In this document: piece by piece, positions 10,841-22,560 of the stretch
How positions within the stretch are numbered: the stretch's first letter is position 1
How the letters are laid out: the number at the start of each line of letters is the position of its first letter
NCBI RefSeq assembly: GCF_921293095.1
Contig: NC_060251.1
Coordinates: forward strand, 64,931,585-64,995,584
Direction: 5' to 3'
Length of the DNA: 64,000 bases
From: Ischnura elegans
Taxonomy: Eukaryota > Arthropoda > Insecta > Odonata > Coenagrionidae
Position numbers and translations under genes: made by a program
The notes under the pieces: generated by a model
Told to the model about the DNA's origin: nothing
What the model saw: only the letters and a program-made list of their open reading frames with translations
Database searches by the model: none

Positions 10841-13800
10841 ATGACTTTTATCATACAGTGGAACTGTAATGGTTTTTACCGACACAGGGAGGAGCTTACC
10901 ATTTTAATTCGTGATTTTAACCCTAGCTGTGTTTGTCTCCAAGAGACGCATTTTAAAGCTTCAGATAAAGGAATTTTTAAAGGGTTTTAATATTCTAAGA
11001 TACGACGACACCAGTGGTCAAAGAGCCCAAGGTGGAGTGGCAATTGCTATTCGGGAGACCCTCTACACCTCCCAATTGCACTTGACCACTCCATTTCAAG
11101 CAGTAGCGGTGACAATCCATGCTCCGGAGACCATAACGTTATGCAACGTTTACCTACCGGAGGGTGCGCCGGTCACGCGGTGCAACTTGGAGAACCTTAC
11201 CCGCCAACTACCTAAGCCCGTTATCTTGCTTGGAGATTTTAACGCGCATGACGCCTTGTGGGGTAGCACAAGGATCCAGCAAAACCGGCGAGGAAGAATT
11301 TTATCTAATTTTATTATAGATTCTAACCTTATTTTATTGAACAGCGAGGAAAAGACACGTTTTAACAGTTTTAATGGTGAGTACTCCTCCATAGACCTTT
11401 GTATTTTATCAAGCAGTCTTATAACGAAGACTAGCGTGGCCGTGCACGACGACCTATGTGGGAGCGATCACTTCCCGCTTTTAACTACAAAAGACCACTG
11501 GGTGAATGACAATTTTAATCGACCGGTTACTTGGCTTCCCCGTAAAGCCGACTGGGACCATTTTAAAGTATGTTTTAAATACTTGCACGATAATAATCGA
11601 GACGCTGTACAAAACATCGAGCTCTTAACTTCGGCCATCATAGAAGCTGCAAATGTTAGTGTACCGCGATCTCGAGATAAGGCAAAACGACCACGGGTAC
11701 CATGGTGGAACGATGAATGTGCCAGAGCTATTAGTATTCGTAAGAAGGCTCTTCGAATATTTAATAAGTACCCCACAGCAACAAACTTGGCCTCTTTCCG
11801 CCGCCTGCGATCCAAAGCTCGTCGTGTGGTGAAAGAGGCTAAAAGGATCTTATGGATGGAATTTATTGCAAGTGTTAACTATAAAACGCCACTTGCGCAG
11901 GTATGGCGCAAGGTCAAATCCATTTTAGCTTCGGGACAGCCTAACAACGTGTCCTACTTGAAAATTGACGGTAATTTATTGACAACAGCGCCCGCCATTT
12001 CGGAAGCTTTTGGGCACTTCCTAGCCAACACAAGCAGCGATGATAACTTTCACGGCTCCTTTCTCCACCGTAAACGTCAACACGAAACCTCTCGCCTTTC
12101 TTTCTTAGAAGGAGATACAGATGCTCCGTACAACGTCTCGTTCACCCTGTGGGAACTCACCTCCGCCATCGAAGACACCAGGAACACCTCGCCAGGGTTG
12201 GACGAGGTACATAATGCATTCCTCCGTAATATTTCGGAAAAGGCATTGGACGAAGTTCTGCTCACTTTAAACCAACTTTGGGCTGATAGGGATTTTCCAT
12301 CGTCATGGCGGGAGTCAATAGTGGTACCTATCCCTAAACAAGGAAAAGAAAAAGCTGACCCGAATAATTACAGACCCATTTCCCTCGCAAGCTGCCTATG
12401 TAAAGTCATGGAGAGAATGATAAATCGGAGACTCATGTGGTGGCTGGAAAGGCAAAAGCTTCTCTCAAACATTCAATGTGGCTTCCGCCGAGGTAGATCC
12501 ACATTAGATCACCTCGTCCGTGCAGAAAATTTTATTCAGGAAGCCTTCCTCCTTCGGTAGCATGTCGTAGCAGTCTTTTTCGACCTAGAAAAGGCGTATG
12601 ACAGAGTCTGGCGGAGGAGAATTTTAGACAGGCTTCATGCGTGGGGTTTTAGGGGGAACTTGCCGATTTTTATTCAAAACTTTTTAACCGATCGAGTTTT
12701 TAAGGTACGAACAGGAAGGCATCTCTCACAATTTTATTCACTTGACAATGGCATACCCCAGGGCTCAGTTTTAAGCGTGACTCTCTTCGCCATTGCTATT
12801 GACGACGTAGTCGTCTGTATTCAGGAACCGGTGATGGGATCTCTATTTTGTAGACGACTTGGCGATATTTTGCCGTTCGTCTAGAGTTGCAACAGCAGGA
12901 CGGCAGTTGCAAATTACTCTCAACAGGCTGAACGTGTGGTCCAAGCGAAACGGATTTCGATTCTCTGCGGAGAAAACTAAGTGCCTGCATTTCCACCGTT
13001 TGCGTGGCATTCATTTCCCACCAAACCTTCGCCTGGGCAATGCTGTACTCCCTTTCGTTGAGTCATATCGCTTCTTGGGGATAATATTTGACCGACGGCT
13101 AAACTGGCGTGAACACACAAAAGACTTGCGGGAGAGATGTCTGAAGATTTTAAATATTTTACGGTTTTTAACTGGCACGACTTGGGGAGCGGATCGCTCC
13201 TCAATGCTTTTATTATACCGCGCACTAGTACGCTCCAGATTAGATTACGGGTCCATAGTCTATTCGTCTGGACGTGACTCCTACCTGATACCACTATCAA
13301 CCGTACACCATGCTGGCCTGCGCTTGGCAACTGGGGCTTTCAGGACTTCACCCATCCTGAGTTCGTGTGCTGAAGCTGGAGAACCACCTCTCGAAACGAG
13401 ACGGAAGTTTCTAATGTGAAACTACGCTGCAAACATTTAAGCGACGAGAAATCACCCAGCGCATAATGTCATTTTCAAACCACGATTTTTAGAAATATTT
13501 AACCGACGACGGAAAGCCACCACACCAGTAAGCGTACGGCTAAGAAACTTTTTAGACGAAAGTCCGTTCAACGTTCCCGTATTATTCCCCGCGGCTACTT
13601 CTAGAATACCTCCATGGGAGAAGACGAGACCGTTAGGCGATACGCAACTCCACAGACGTCTCAAGAGTTCCACCTCGGCCGCCGAGTTCAAGCAGCTCTT
13701 CAACGAATTCTTAGCCCTCAACCCAGAGTTAATTCCCGTGTACACGGACGGGTCGAAAACTGATTCGGCGTGTGCATGTGCCGTGGTCTCAAATCACCAC

Positions 13801-14544
13801 GGTGTCATCAAGCGGAAGCTCAGCCCTCTGTGCGGTATTTTCACGGCTAAATTGATTGCTCTGTGGGTGGCCCTTCAGGGAATCCATCAAAATGACAAAC
13901 CTTATGTCATCTGCACTAACTCAATGAGCTCTCTGCAGACCATACTCCGTTTTTCTCCGTCACATCCCATTGCAAACGAAATTCATGTTGCCCTCCACTC
14001 CCTCCAAATGAGGGGTGCGAGAATCAGTTTCATGTGGATACCAGGGCATATGGGAATACGCGGAAACTAAAAGGCAGACAGAGCGGCGAAAGAGGCTCTG
14101 TCCGATACAGAACGCAATACACTGCCAGTACCTGCAGGTGATCTCCAGGTAGCGTGGAAGAGAATCGTTCTAAATCAGTGGAAAGAACGCTGGTGTTCCC
14201 AAACGGGGAACAAACTCCGTAGCGTGAAACCTGATGTGTCAGAGTGGGCCTCTTCGGTCAGGAATACTCGGAGAGAGGAGGTAGTCATCACACGACTGAG
14301 GATAGGGCACTGCGCCATGACTCACTCCTATCTATTCACAGAAGAGAAAATCCCGCCCCATTGTGAGGAATGTGACTCTACAATCAGTGTGAGACATATC
14401 CTGACGGAATGTGACCTATATCGGATATTGCGATATAGGATGAACCTTGTTGGAGGACTAAACGATATGCTTCGTGACGACCCTGAACGTCTTAGTCGGG
14501 TAATAAAATTTCTGAAAACTATTGGTCTGCTGAATGAAATCTAA
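10841..14544 (+). pseudogene. LINE A ORF2 (endonuclease-RT-RNase H)
   Basis: Starts at the ATG at 10841 (MTFIIQWNCNGFYRH). The endonuclease shows GDFNAHDALWGS and GSDHFPL, the RT shows NNYRPISLASC, GFRRGRST, FFDLEKAYDRVW, GIPQGSVLS and VDDLAIF across a frame change, and RNase H shows YTDGSKTDSACACAVV, CTNSMSSL and IPGHMGIRGN. RNase H positions usually Glu and Asp are altered (TAKLIAL for the usual TAEL, CTNS for CTDS), so even the readable part has lost catalytic residues. Lesions: extra T near 10978, stop at 12558, extra T near 12849, stops at 13417 and about 13437, stop at 14068. Confidence 0.9.
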
Positions 14545-14741
14545 CCTCGTTACACAATTTATATACACGCACACACCTTTCTCGCCTATTATTTTATATT
14601 CCGAGGAAATAAATATCCAGATTCCTTCAGGTTCAGGTTTATGAAGTGATCCTCCCAAAATGAATTTTTACGAATGGAATGATGCGGTGCAAAATGACCT
14701 AAGATGTCGACGCACCCTAAAAACAACAATAACTAACTAAC

Positions 14742-14752
14742 TCGAATCTCAG
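14742..14752 (+). repeat. Target-site duplication, right (LINE A)
   Basis: TCGAATCTCAG, identical to 9293-9303. The codon CAG at its end is followed directly by the continuation of the interrupted ORF. Confidence 0.9.
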
Positions 14753-14989
14753 ATGGTGGAAAACACCACCCATGAGGTGTTGCAAAGGGGTGAAAATACA
14801 TTCAATGCCACTTCACTTTTAGATGAGAGCATTCACAAGGAGTTACCGTTTCCGAGTGGTTCAGTCAATCATATGGACGGAAATATTGAACGGGGGGAGA
14901 ACAATATTTATCGAGAGCACGAGATCTCGCAGGCCATCGGTGATATCGTTTCTTTCGATTCTGTTGAGCCTTCCACTACACCCCCCTAA
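14753..14989 (+). CDS. Unknown ORF, continuation after LINE A
   Basis: The 78 codons after the duplication are in phase with the ORF ending at 9303 (ESQ, then MVENTTHEVLQRG). Together they would make 343 codons before the stop at 14987. The composition (acidic, asparagine-rich, repeated ERGEN motif) resembles the upstream part. A further open stretch in another frame (14992 to about 15200, STLPKEVTEEHVLDLAVP) may be a continuation after a 1-bp change in the C-run at 14981-14986. No function recognised. Confidence 0.45.
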   Translation: MVENTTHEVLQRGENTFNATSLLDESIHKELPFPSGSVNHMDGNIERGENNIYREHEISQAIGDIVSFDSVEPSTTPP

Positions 14990-15214
14990 GAGTGAGTACA
15001 CTACCCAAAGAGGTTACAGAGGAACACGTTCTGGACCTAGCCGTACCCAAAGGATTGGTAGATCCATTGATGCCACTTCCGGCGTTAAACCAAACGGGGG
15101 GAGCATTGACGGAAAATTACACAATTTTAAGTGAGAACCGTAGCTTTCTTCGAAATTTGCGTCTCTGGGGGAGGGAATTTGCCATTCAGATGGTCAAAGT
15201 AAAACAAGTATATA

Positions 15215-15382
15215 TTATCGGAGCCGATCAGTGTTTACATCATTGTCCTTTTGTTTGGAGCACTTTTTGTGAATCATTTTCTCGCATTTGCCACACACGA
15301 TGTGGGCAAAATTAGTATATACCCGCCTTGTACACACTGGACACGAACTCATGTCGGCCATTTTGAAATGCCAGTCGGCCAT
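15215..15382 (-). CDS. Small zinc-finger ORF (PHD/C4HC-like), unknown gene
   Basis: From the ATG at 15382 the protein reads MADWHFKMADMSSCPVC and then CGKCEKMIHKKCS, a C-x2-C, C-x2-C, H-x2-C layout like half of a PHD or treble-clef finger. An upstream exon ends at 15562 with donor AAG/GTAAGT. The intron ends at a pyrimidine-biased acceptor GTGTATTTTCAG at 15410, about 28 bp before the ATG, so a 5' UTR intron of 152 bp is plausible. The ORF stops at 15215. GAT/GTAAAC near 15238 could be a further donor to a distant exon. It lies antisense to the last part of the plus-strand ORF (14992-15315). Host gene or mobile-element gene cannot be decided. Confidence 0.4.
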   Translation of the reverse strand: MADWHFKMADMSSCPVCTRRVYTNFAHIVCGKCEKMIHKKCSKQKDNDVNTDRLR

Positions 15383-15561
15383 ATTGAATTCATTAACGCG
15401 AGAAAAATCCTGAAAATACACCGTGTAACCGCATACACTTAAAGGATCATCTATTCTAATTTGGCCGACGAATTCGCACAAGTTGAGCGGAAACGAGTCA
15501 AACTAAACGTCTAATAACTCTACATAAATGCAAAGCAGAAAATGAGAATACCAAAACTTAC

Positions 15562-15700
15562 CTTGGTGATGCAGCTTCAGTAGAGTCTGGGAGTCAGGAG
15601 ATGCTGGAGCGGTGAAACCGAAAATTGCCTTGCAAATTGCAGCAAAACGCAGTGTGAACGGGCCGGAGTGTTCTGAGAGCCTCCAATCCACACACAAATT
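15562..15700 (-). other. Candidate 5' UTR exon of the zinc-finger gene
   Basis: Only the splice donor (CACCAAG/GTAAGTTTT at 15561) supports it. The 5' limit is a guess. A (GTGGC)n run lies just upstream at about 15766-15788. Confidence 0.3.
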
Positions 15701-15763
15701 ACCAACAGTGGTAAAGAACTAACTTTGTCAATGAAGGTAGGTTGTGAAATAAAATGTCCCCGA

Positions 15764-15790
15764 GCGTGGCGTGGCGTGGCGTGGCGTGGA
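15764..15790. repeat. (GTGGC)n short tandem repeat
   Basis: About five copies of a 5-bp unit (GCGTGGCGTGGCGTGGCGTG). Confidence 0.9.
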
Positions 15791-15960
15791 GCCACTTGAA
15801 TAAGGTGGTGCGAAAGTAATGCAGCAAATAGAGGGAAGAAATAAGGTACGAAGACCCTAAAGCGTGCATCGCAGTTACTTGATTAAAGGAACGCAAAGAG
15901 AACAGCACGTCTAAGCTCAATGCGAAGGAACGACGAATAGACAGAATTTAAGAGTCCCGT

Positions 15961-17068
15961 CCCCGCACGGGGGGAAGACAGTAATCTCTTCCTTTGGGGA
16001 GACGCACCCCCACGGACCCGAGCCCACCGAGGAGACAAGCTCGTTAAAAAACCCCTTCGCTCGCTCGGATAGTGTCCAGACAGCATGTGACTCTGCTGTT
16101 CTGAGTAGCCGTAACATCTGGCGTCCAGAATCACCCACGTGTTTGCCGTGCGTGGAGACCCGTACATGGGGGAGAAAGGGATCCTTGTGGGTGAGTTCTC
16201 CGGCACCCAGCTGGGCGTCGGAAACCCGGTATGGGCCGGAGTTCAATACCCCACTTCGGCCCTGGATTCCCCGAAAAACGGGCGGCCTAGAAGAGCCCAG
16301 CTCGGTCAATCGGCTCCTGGCGGCTGGGGAGCTTGGCGGCTCCTTCCGAGCGTACGCCAGGACGGGTTAGTGCTGGAGATATGGAGGTCTCCGTAGGGCG
16401 GCCGAAGGCGTGTGGGTTCGGAGGGCCCCCGCGCTGGAGGTTCTAACCCGAAAGAGACCCCTTTCGAAGGTTCCTATGTCCCTTGGGTAGCCCTGGCGAC
16501 CACACCGAATCTCGGTGTGGCGTACCGAATGTGTGGCTCCGTGGTGGGTGGGGAGCCCAGGGGATGAAATATAACGTAGTATGGAGTCTGAAATCCTTCC
16601 TCCACCAAAGAGATCCCGCCCGGACACGGGCGGAGGAGAACAGTTATTCGAAAGAGCAAAACGGTTTCTGTCATTGAAATGCTCCAAGGACGGCGAAAAT
16701 TTGAAAAAGCTTTCTCCCTTCTTCATTAAAAAAGCACTTCAAGCCATCATTCCAGGAGAGCCAAACTCAGTAAAGAAACTTAGAGATGGTTCCCTATTAA
16801 TCGAAACAGCCAATAACGTACAAGCCGAAAAATTGTTAAAAGTAGAAAAGTTGCACGATATACCAATCAATGTCGAGATCCATCGTACTTTAAATACATC
16901 TAGGGGTGTGATCAGCCACTACGACCTACTATATGTCAAACCAGACGAAATTAAGAAGGAGATGGCTTCCCAGGGTGTCATTGATTGTCGACGACTTACA
17001 ACAAAGCGTAACGGTGAAGTGATTAATACTACCTCGGTAATCCTCCCGTTCGGTTTGGATAAAATCCC
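15961..17068 (+). mobile_element. LINE B, 5' fragment
   Basis: Begins with the same 5' UTR as LINE A (CCCCGCACGGGGGG, then ATCTCTTCCTTTGGGGA). Relative to A it has about 350 extra bases within the 5' UTR (16080-16430), so either A lost a block or B gained one. It continues through the first 160 codons of ORF1 and then stops abruptly at the junction with LINE C near 17068. The rest of B is either deleted or represented by LINE D on the far side of C. Confidence 0.8.
16581..17066 (+). pseudogene. LINE B ORF1, N-terminal part
   Basis: ATG at 16581 (MESEILPPPKRSRPDTGGG), open to the junction. Conserved blocks LSPFFIKKALQAI, KKLRDGSLLIETA, HRTLNTSRGVISHYDLL and RNGEVINTTSVIL match LINEs A and C. 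It is cut before the CCHC knuckles. This is the only ORF1 N-terminus in the window without a disabling change. Confidence 0.85.
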
Positions 17069-17215
17069 TATCCCTATCGAAGGTTCCTATATCCCTATCG
17101 AAGGTTCCTATATCCCTTGGGTAGCCCTGACGTCCATTCCGGCTTGCGGGTGGCGTCCCAAATGTGTGGCTCCGTGGTGGGTGGGGAGCCCAGGGGATGA
17201 ATAAAGGGTTAGTCT

Positions 17216-18364
17216 ATGGATCATAATTTATCTCCACCTCCAAAAAGATCCTGTCCGGATACGGGCGGGGGAGATAATGAAATAAGTTCTTGATAATGAA
17301 AAGCCAGAAGGAAGGGGAAACGCTGAAAAAAGTGTCCCCCTTCTTTATCCGTAAAGTGTTATCTGCTGCAGTACCGGGAGACATAAAGTCTGCAAAGAAG
17401 TTACGCGACGGGACCCTATTAATTGAAACATCGAACAAGGCGCAAAGCGAGAAGATCCTTAAAATGAAGCTGTTAAATGATATCCCAGTGACAGTGGAGG
17501 TCCACCGAACCCTAAACACTTGTCGGGGCGTAATTAGTCACTACGATCTTCTGTATGTGGAAGTCGACGAAATAAAGCATGAGATGGCATCTCAGGGAGT
17601 GAGCGATGTTCGTCGACTAACCACAAAACGGAACGGAGAAGTAACAAATACCACATCCGTAGTGCTTACGTTTTCGTGCGACCGGCTCCCCGACTAGGTG
17701 TTCATAGGGTATGAATCAGTTCCCGTGCGACCATTCATACCAGCCCCGATGCGCTGCTTCCAGTGCCAGCGCTTCGGTCACATCGCAACGCGATGTGAGG
17801 GCAAGGCCACCTGCCCACGCTGCGGCCAGGATTCACACGGTGACTCCAGCTGTCCCAAGGGTCCGCAGTGTGTGAACTGCGAGGGCGCACACCCCGCTTA
17901 TTCCCGCAAATGCCCAAAAATGTTAGAAGAGCGTAAAATAATGGAGATTAAAACAACAGAGAAAATTACATATTTCGACGCAAGGAAGAAGTACAGATCA
18001 ATAACTGCCCCGACCTTCTCGAAATCCTTTGCCAAGGTTGTCGAATCAACGGTCACTAAGGCCTCAATTGGTACACAAACCGACTCTGTCCCCAAGAATG
18101 AGAATAACACCGTAGAACCTGCCAAACCGGATAAGGCATCTAAACCGGCTGCTAAAAATAATTCCACCGCTGTGGGTTCCCCTAACCAATCAAACCACTG
18201 GCGTAACGCAAAAGAAGCGTGAGGTTACGCCACCCCCAACTACCTCCGGCGTCACAAAAGGTAAACTGAACCAACCAGAGTCAATGGAGGAAGACGAAAG
18301 TCTCTCAGAGACAGAGATCCTCCAAGCCAAGAAAAAGACAAAGAAGAATAGACTTCGACGTTGA
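17216..18364 (+). pseudogene. LINE C ORF1 (CCHC-knuckle protein)
   Basis: ATG at 17216 (MDHNLSPPPKRSCPDTGGG). The frame is lost near 17278 and restored from 17290 (EGETLKKVSPFFIRKVL). An in-frame TAG lies at 17695. The three CCHC knuckles (CFQCQRFGHIATRC, CPRCGQDSHGDSSC, CVNCEGAHPAYSRKC) are intact at about 17755-17910. The C-terminus shifts frame near 18222, and the conserved acidic end (ESMEEDESLSETE) finishes at the TGA at 18362. Confidence 0.88.
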
Positions 18365-18423
18365 ACACCCTTCACGCAGTTACAGTTTTTATATACCTTT
18401 TACTTATTTATTTATCTTTAATC

Positions 18424-21400
18424 ATGGCTTTTATTTTGCAATGGAATTGCAATGGTTTTTATCGGCACAAGGAGGAGGATCCATTTTACTGCGTGATTTT
18501 AATCCAACGTGCATTTGCCTGCAAGAAACACATTTTAAAGCAACGGAAAAGGGTATTTTAAGTGGTTTTAACGTTTTTAGATATGACGACACGAGTGGCC
18601 AACGGGCACACGGTGGTTTTATGATCGCCACTAGGGAGACCCTTCATGTCTCCCGGGTGGCGCTTAACACGCCTTTTCAGGCGGTAGCGGTAACGCTGCA
18701 TGGCCTCCAGTCGGTGACTCTATGTAACGTATACCTTCCAGAGGGGGCACCGGTGACCCTTTTTTATTTAGACTCCCTTATCTGCCAACTGCCAAAACCC
18801 TTTATCATAGTAGGTGATTTTAATGCCCATGATACACTATGGGGTAGCTCCAGGGCACAGTGCAATCAGAGAGGACGCATTTTATCGCAGTCTCTAACCT
18901 GGTTTCATTAAATGACGGAAAGAAAACTAGGTTTAATACTTTTAACGGCAATTATTCGACTATTGACCTTTGTTTTACTTCGAGCACACACTTTTGGGAA
19001 CTAAAATCAGCAATCGCAGCTTCCCGCGACACGTCTCCGGGGATGGGTGAGATCCATAATGCCTTTCTCCGGAATCTTCCAGAGAGAGCTTTATTGGAAG
19101 TTCTATTATGTTTCAATCAACTTTGGGCAGAGAGAAGCTTTCCACCGTCCTGGCGCGAATCTATAGTTATTCCAATTTTAAAACAGGGCACGGATAAATC
19201 CGTCAACAACTATCGTCCAATATCCCTCACCAGCTGTCTGTGTAAGGTAATGGAAAGAATGGTGAACCGACGACTCGTTTGGTGGCTGGAGCGTCGAAAC
19301 CTTCTTTCCACTGTCCAATGTGGCTTCCGACGCGGCCGATCGACAGTTGACCACCTTCTCAGGACAGAGAACTACATCCAGGAGGCCTTTGTCCTTCGTC
19401 AGCACGTTGTTGGTATTTTCTTTGATCTAGAGAAGGCTTACGACCGGGTCTGCCGCCGGAAAATACTCTTGACGCTCCACAAATGGGGATTTAGAGGCCA
19501 TCTGCCAATATTCATTGAAAATTTTTTAAAGAACCGCACTTTTAAGGTCAGAATAGGCCAAGACTTATCGCAATCTTATTCCCTGGAAAATGGGGTACCA
19601 TAGGGCTCCGTATTGAGCGTGACACTTTTTGCGATAGCCGTAAATGACGTGGCGGATTGTGTGAAAGCCCCAACGATGAGCTCGCTGTTCGTGGATGACC
19701 TGGCAATCTTTTGCCGGTCGTCCAAACTTGTATCGGTAGCCAGACAACTACAGTTAGCATTAAATAACCTAGGCAACTGGTCACGGGAAAATGGTTTTAA
19801 ATTTTCAGCGGAAAAGACCAAATGCGTGCATTTTCACCGGAAGAGAGGTTACTTTGCCCCTCCAGTTTTAAAACTGGATGGCAGACCCCTTCCGTACGTG
19901 GAGTCGGCTCGGTTCCTAGGTATGACCCTAGACCACCGATTAAATTGGCGGGAACATATTCAGTTGATAAGAAATAATTGTCTTAGGACCCTAAATATTT
20001 TAAAGTTTCTAACCCACTCCTCATGGGGCGCCAAACGCAGCATTATGCTTTTACTATATCGCGCACTTGTTCGGTCCAGGCTGGACTATGGGAGTTTTAT
20101 TTACTCCTCTGGCCGCGAGTCAATTTTAAGAACCTTGACGACGCTGCACAACACAGGGTTGTGGCTCTCAACTGGTGCCTTCCGCACCAGCCCGGTGCTC
20201 AGCATTTATGCAGACGCTGGAGAGCCGCCTTTGCAGAGCCGAAGAAACATCCTGATGTTGAACTACGCGGCGAAAATCTTAGCCTCAAGAGGTCACCCGT
20301 GTTTTAACATTGTTTTTAATCCTAAGTTTTTAAGAATTTTTATTATAAGAACGAGAGCCACTAAGCCACTATGTATACGATTGAAAGAGTTCATCGAAGC
20401 ATCCGGAATTCAACTCCCGGATGTAGCTTCAATCGTTTACCCCGATATCCCGCCATGGATAATTCCACATCCCAAAATTTATAATGCTTTTAAAGGACTC
20501 CAGAAAGAATACTCCACTACCTCAGAGTATCAGTGTCATTTTAATGAATTCGTCAGTCGCCATAAGGGCAGTCGACTCGTGTATACAGATGGATCCAAGT
20601 CGGAAGCCGCCTGTGCCTGCGCCGTGTCCTCGGCATACCACGGCATCATGCAGACGAGACTCAGCCCGTTGTGTAGCATATACACAGCGGAGCTCATCGC
20701 CATTAAGATGGCGTTGGGGATGGTCGCCGACGATTGCAACCCTACCACCATAATATGCACCGACTCAAAAAGCTCGCTGCAATCTATCGCCACTATTTTC
20801 CCGACGCACCCTATTGTGCAAGATATCTAAATCGCCCTATATAATATCTGTAAACGAGGACGCCAAGTGTCGTTCCTATGGGTTCCCGGGCACATGGGAA
20901 TAACAGGAAACGAAAAAGCAGATGCAGCTGCAAAGGCGGCGCTCACGCTGCCGGCGCAGGCTTCGACTTCTTTAACCTATCAAGACCTGCAGACGGCCAT
21001 GCGCGGAATAGTTCTACGGCAGTGGAGTGAGGTATGGACGAACGTAACGAATAACAAACTGAGAATGATCAAACCGGTTACGTCAATGTGGCCCTCTTCT
21101 GTTGGGAGGAATCGTAGGGAGGAGGTCATTATTACTAGACTGAGAATCGGTCATTGCGCCCTGACACACTCCTATCTCTTCACCCAAGAGAAGATCCCAC
21201 CTCGATGTGGCTTTTGTGGCTGCCTTCTGACTGTGAGACACCTCTTGACGGAGTGTGAAGAGTATCAGCTCACGCGAGACAGGGCAGGCGTCAGGGGCAA
21301 CCTAGATCGTATTCTGGGCGATGACCCTGACCGCCTAAGCCGTGTCATAGAATTCGTTAAGAAAACTTTTCGAAAAGAATTCGATTTGATTGGCTCGACG

Positions 21401-21433
21401 TGTACATCAATAATGTCAACAGTGCCGCACTGA
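18424..21433 (+). pseudogene. LINE C ORF2 (endonuclease-RT-RNase H) with internal deletion
   Basis: ATG at 18424 (MAFILQWNCNGFYRHK). The frame changes near 18475 and again near 18900. Endonuclease motif GDFNAHDTLWGS is present. At about 18988 the sequence jumps from the endonuclease C-terminus (TIDLCFTSS) straight to the pre-RT segment (FWELKSAI), skipping about 750 bp present in A and D. RT motifs GFRRGRST, DLEKAYDRV and FVDDLAIFCRSS and RNase H motifs YTDGSKSEAACACAVS, TAELIAIKMAL and VPGHMGITGNEKAD follow. Stops at 19601 (Gln codon of the PQGS motif) and 20828. Confidence 0.88.
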
Positions 21434-22215
21434 ACTGAAATTATAGTACTATATTATATTATAGTCTATGCTTATGTCGGAATTCGATTGTGCGTGGTGC
21501 TAATGACCTTAGCTGTCGACGCACCCGTAACGCCAAAACTACTACTGCTACTATTTATTTATTTATATTAACTATTTAAACCATGTATTTTATACTACAA
21601 TGGAATATGAATGGTTTTTTTAGGCACAAGGAGGAGCTGGTTGTTTTTATTAGAGACTATAATCCCGTCTGCATCTGCCTTCAAGAGACGCATTTTAAGC
21701 TGACAGACAAGGCCGTTTTAAAAGGTTTTAAATTTTTTAGACTTGACGACACCAGTGGTCCGCGTGCCCAGGGTGGAGTGGCAATTGCTTTTCGGGAGGC
21801 CCTATACACCTCACAAGTGCAATTGAACACTCCGCTGCAGGCAATTGCAGTGACAGTACACGCACCCGAGGCAATTACTCTCTGCAACGTATATCTGCCG
21901 GAAGGTGCACCTGTGAGTCGAGTTAACTTAGAATCCCTCGTTCGTCAGTTACCTCGGCCCTATATTTTAAAGCTAGGTTTACACCTGCGAGAAAAGTTGC
22001 GACATAAGTTGCGCGAGTGGTGTCGCATAGTGTAAACTCACAGATGCAATTTTTCCCGAGAGTTGGACGCGAGTTGTTTTGCGAGCTCTCGCGCGAGCCA
22101 GTGTCACTGTTAGTTGCGACAGTTGGTATGAAATCCGTTTACATGTGACAGCATTCTGTGCAATTTCAACTCGCGGAAGTGGTCCCTCCCGTACCGTGGT
22201 CAGTAGCTTTTTACA

Positions 22216-22560
22216 ATGCCACGAAGTAGACGTGCTCAAACTGCCGCTACAATAGTGTTACTTTATTACTGGCATAGAGTACGTAAACAGAAAAAAAGGA
22301 AGAGGAGTATCTGGGTTAAGGAATGGATTGATAGAAGGCAACATTTGAGAGCTTTCACGACTTTAAGTAAATGAGTTACAAATAGACGACTCTCTAGGAA
22401 TTTCATCAGGATGTCTGCTACACAGCTGGAGAATCTGCTCTACTTTGTTGGGCCATAAGTCCAAAAACAGGACATAGTTTTGAGGGAATCGATATCAGCG
22501 AGTCAGCGGCTGATAGTTATAACCCCACGTTTTCTTGCCTCTGATAAGTATAATCGTTTT
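22216..22560 (+). pseudogene. PIF/Harbinger transposase, N-terminal relic
   Basis: ATG at 22216, then a basic stretch and SIWVKEWIDRRQHLRAF. After a frame change near 22370 follow RNFIRMSATQLENLLYFVGP and KQDIVLRESISASQRL with LIVITPRFLASD. This is the usual N-terminal order of Harbinger transposases (Trp-rich start, FLRM segment, ReaIs..eRL.vtLrfLa). The catalytic DDE part is absent. Non-functional. Confidence 0.75.

Larger units (their letters stand above)
9304..14741 (+). mobile_element. Full-length I-clade LINE copy A
   Basis: About 5.4 kb, bounded by the duplication TCGAATCTCAG. Order: 5' UTR (9304-9587, GC-rich, starting CCCCTTACGGGAGG), ORF1, ORF2, 3' UTR with the GGTGC/GCACC motif and an AACTAACTAACT tail. 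Its 5' UTR is shared with LINEs B and C. It is inserted in the same orientation as the ORF it interrupts. ORF2 diverges clearly from copy 1/D and from C, so at least three subfamilies are present. Confidence 0.93.
17069..21551 (+). mobile_element. I-clade LINE copy C (5'-truncated, internally deleted)
   Basis: Starts inside the 5' UTR with a 21-bp phrase (CTATCGAAGGTTCCTATAT) present twice (17074 and 17095), then CTTGGGTAGCCC as in A and B. It contains ORF1 and ORF2 and ends with the GGTGC/GCACC motif and an ACTACTACTGCTAC tail. It adjoins LINE B on the left and the linker of LINE D on the right with no unique DNA between them. Confidence 0.88.

Noticed and set aside
15215-15315. End of the plus-strand ORF (14992-15315) as coding
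   Set aside because: Its last part is the exact antisense of the C-x2-C zinc-finger ORF, which has better structure, so the plus-strand reading there is probably a shadow.
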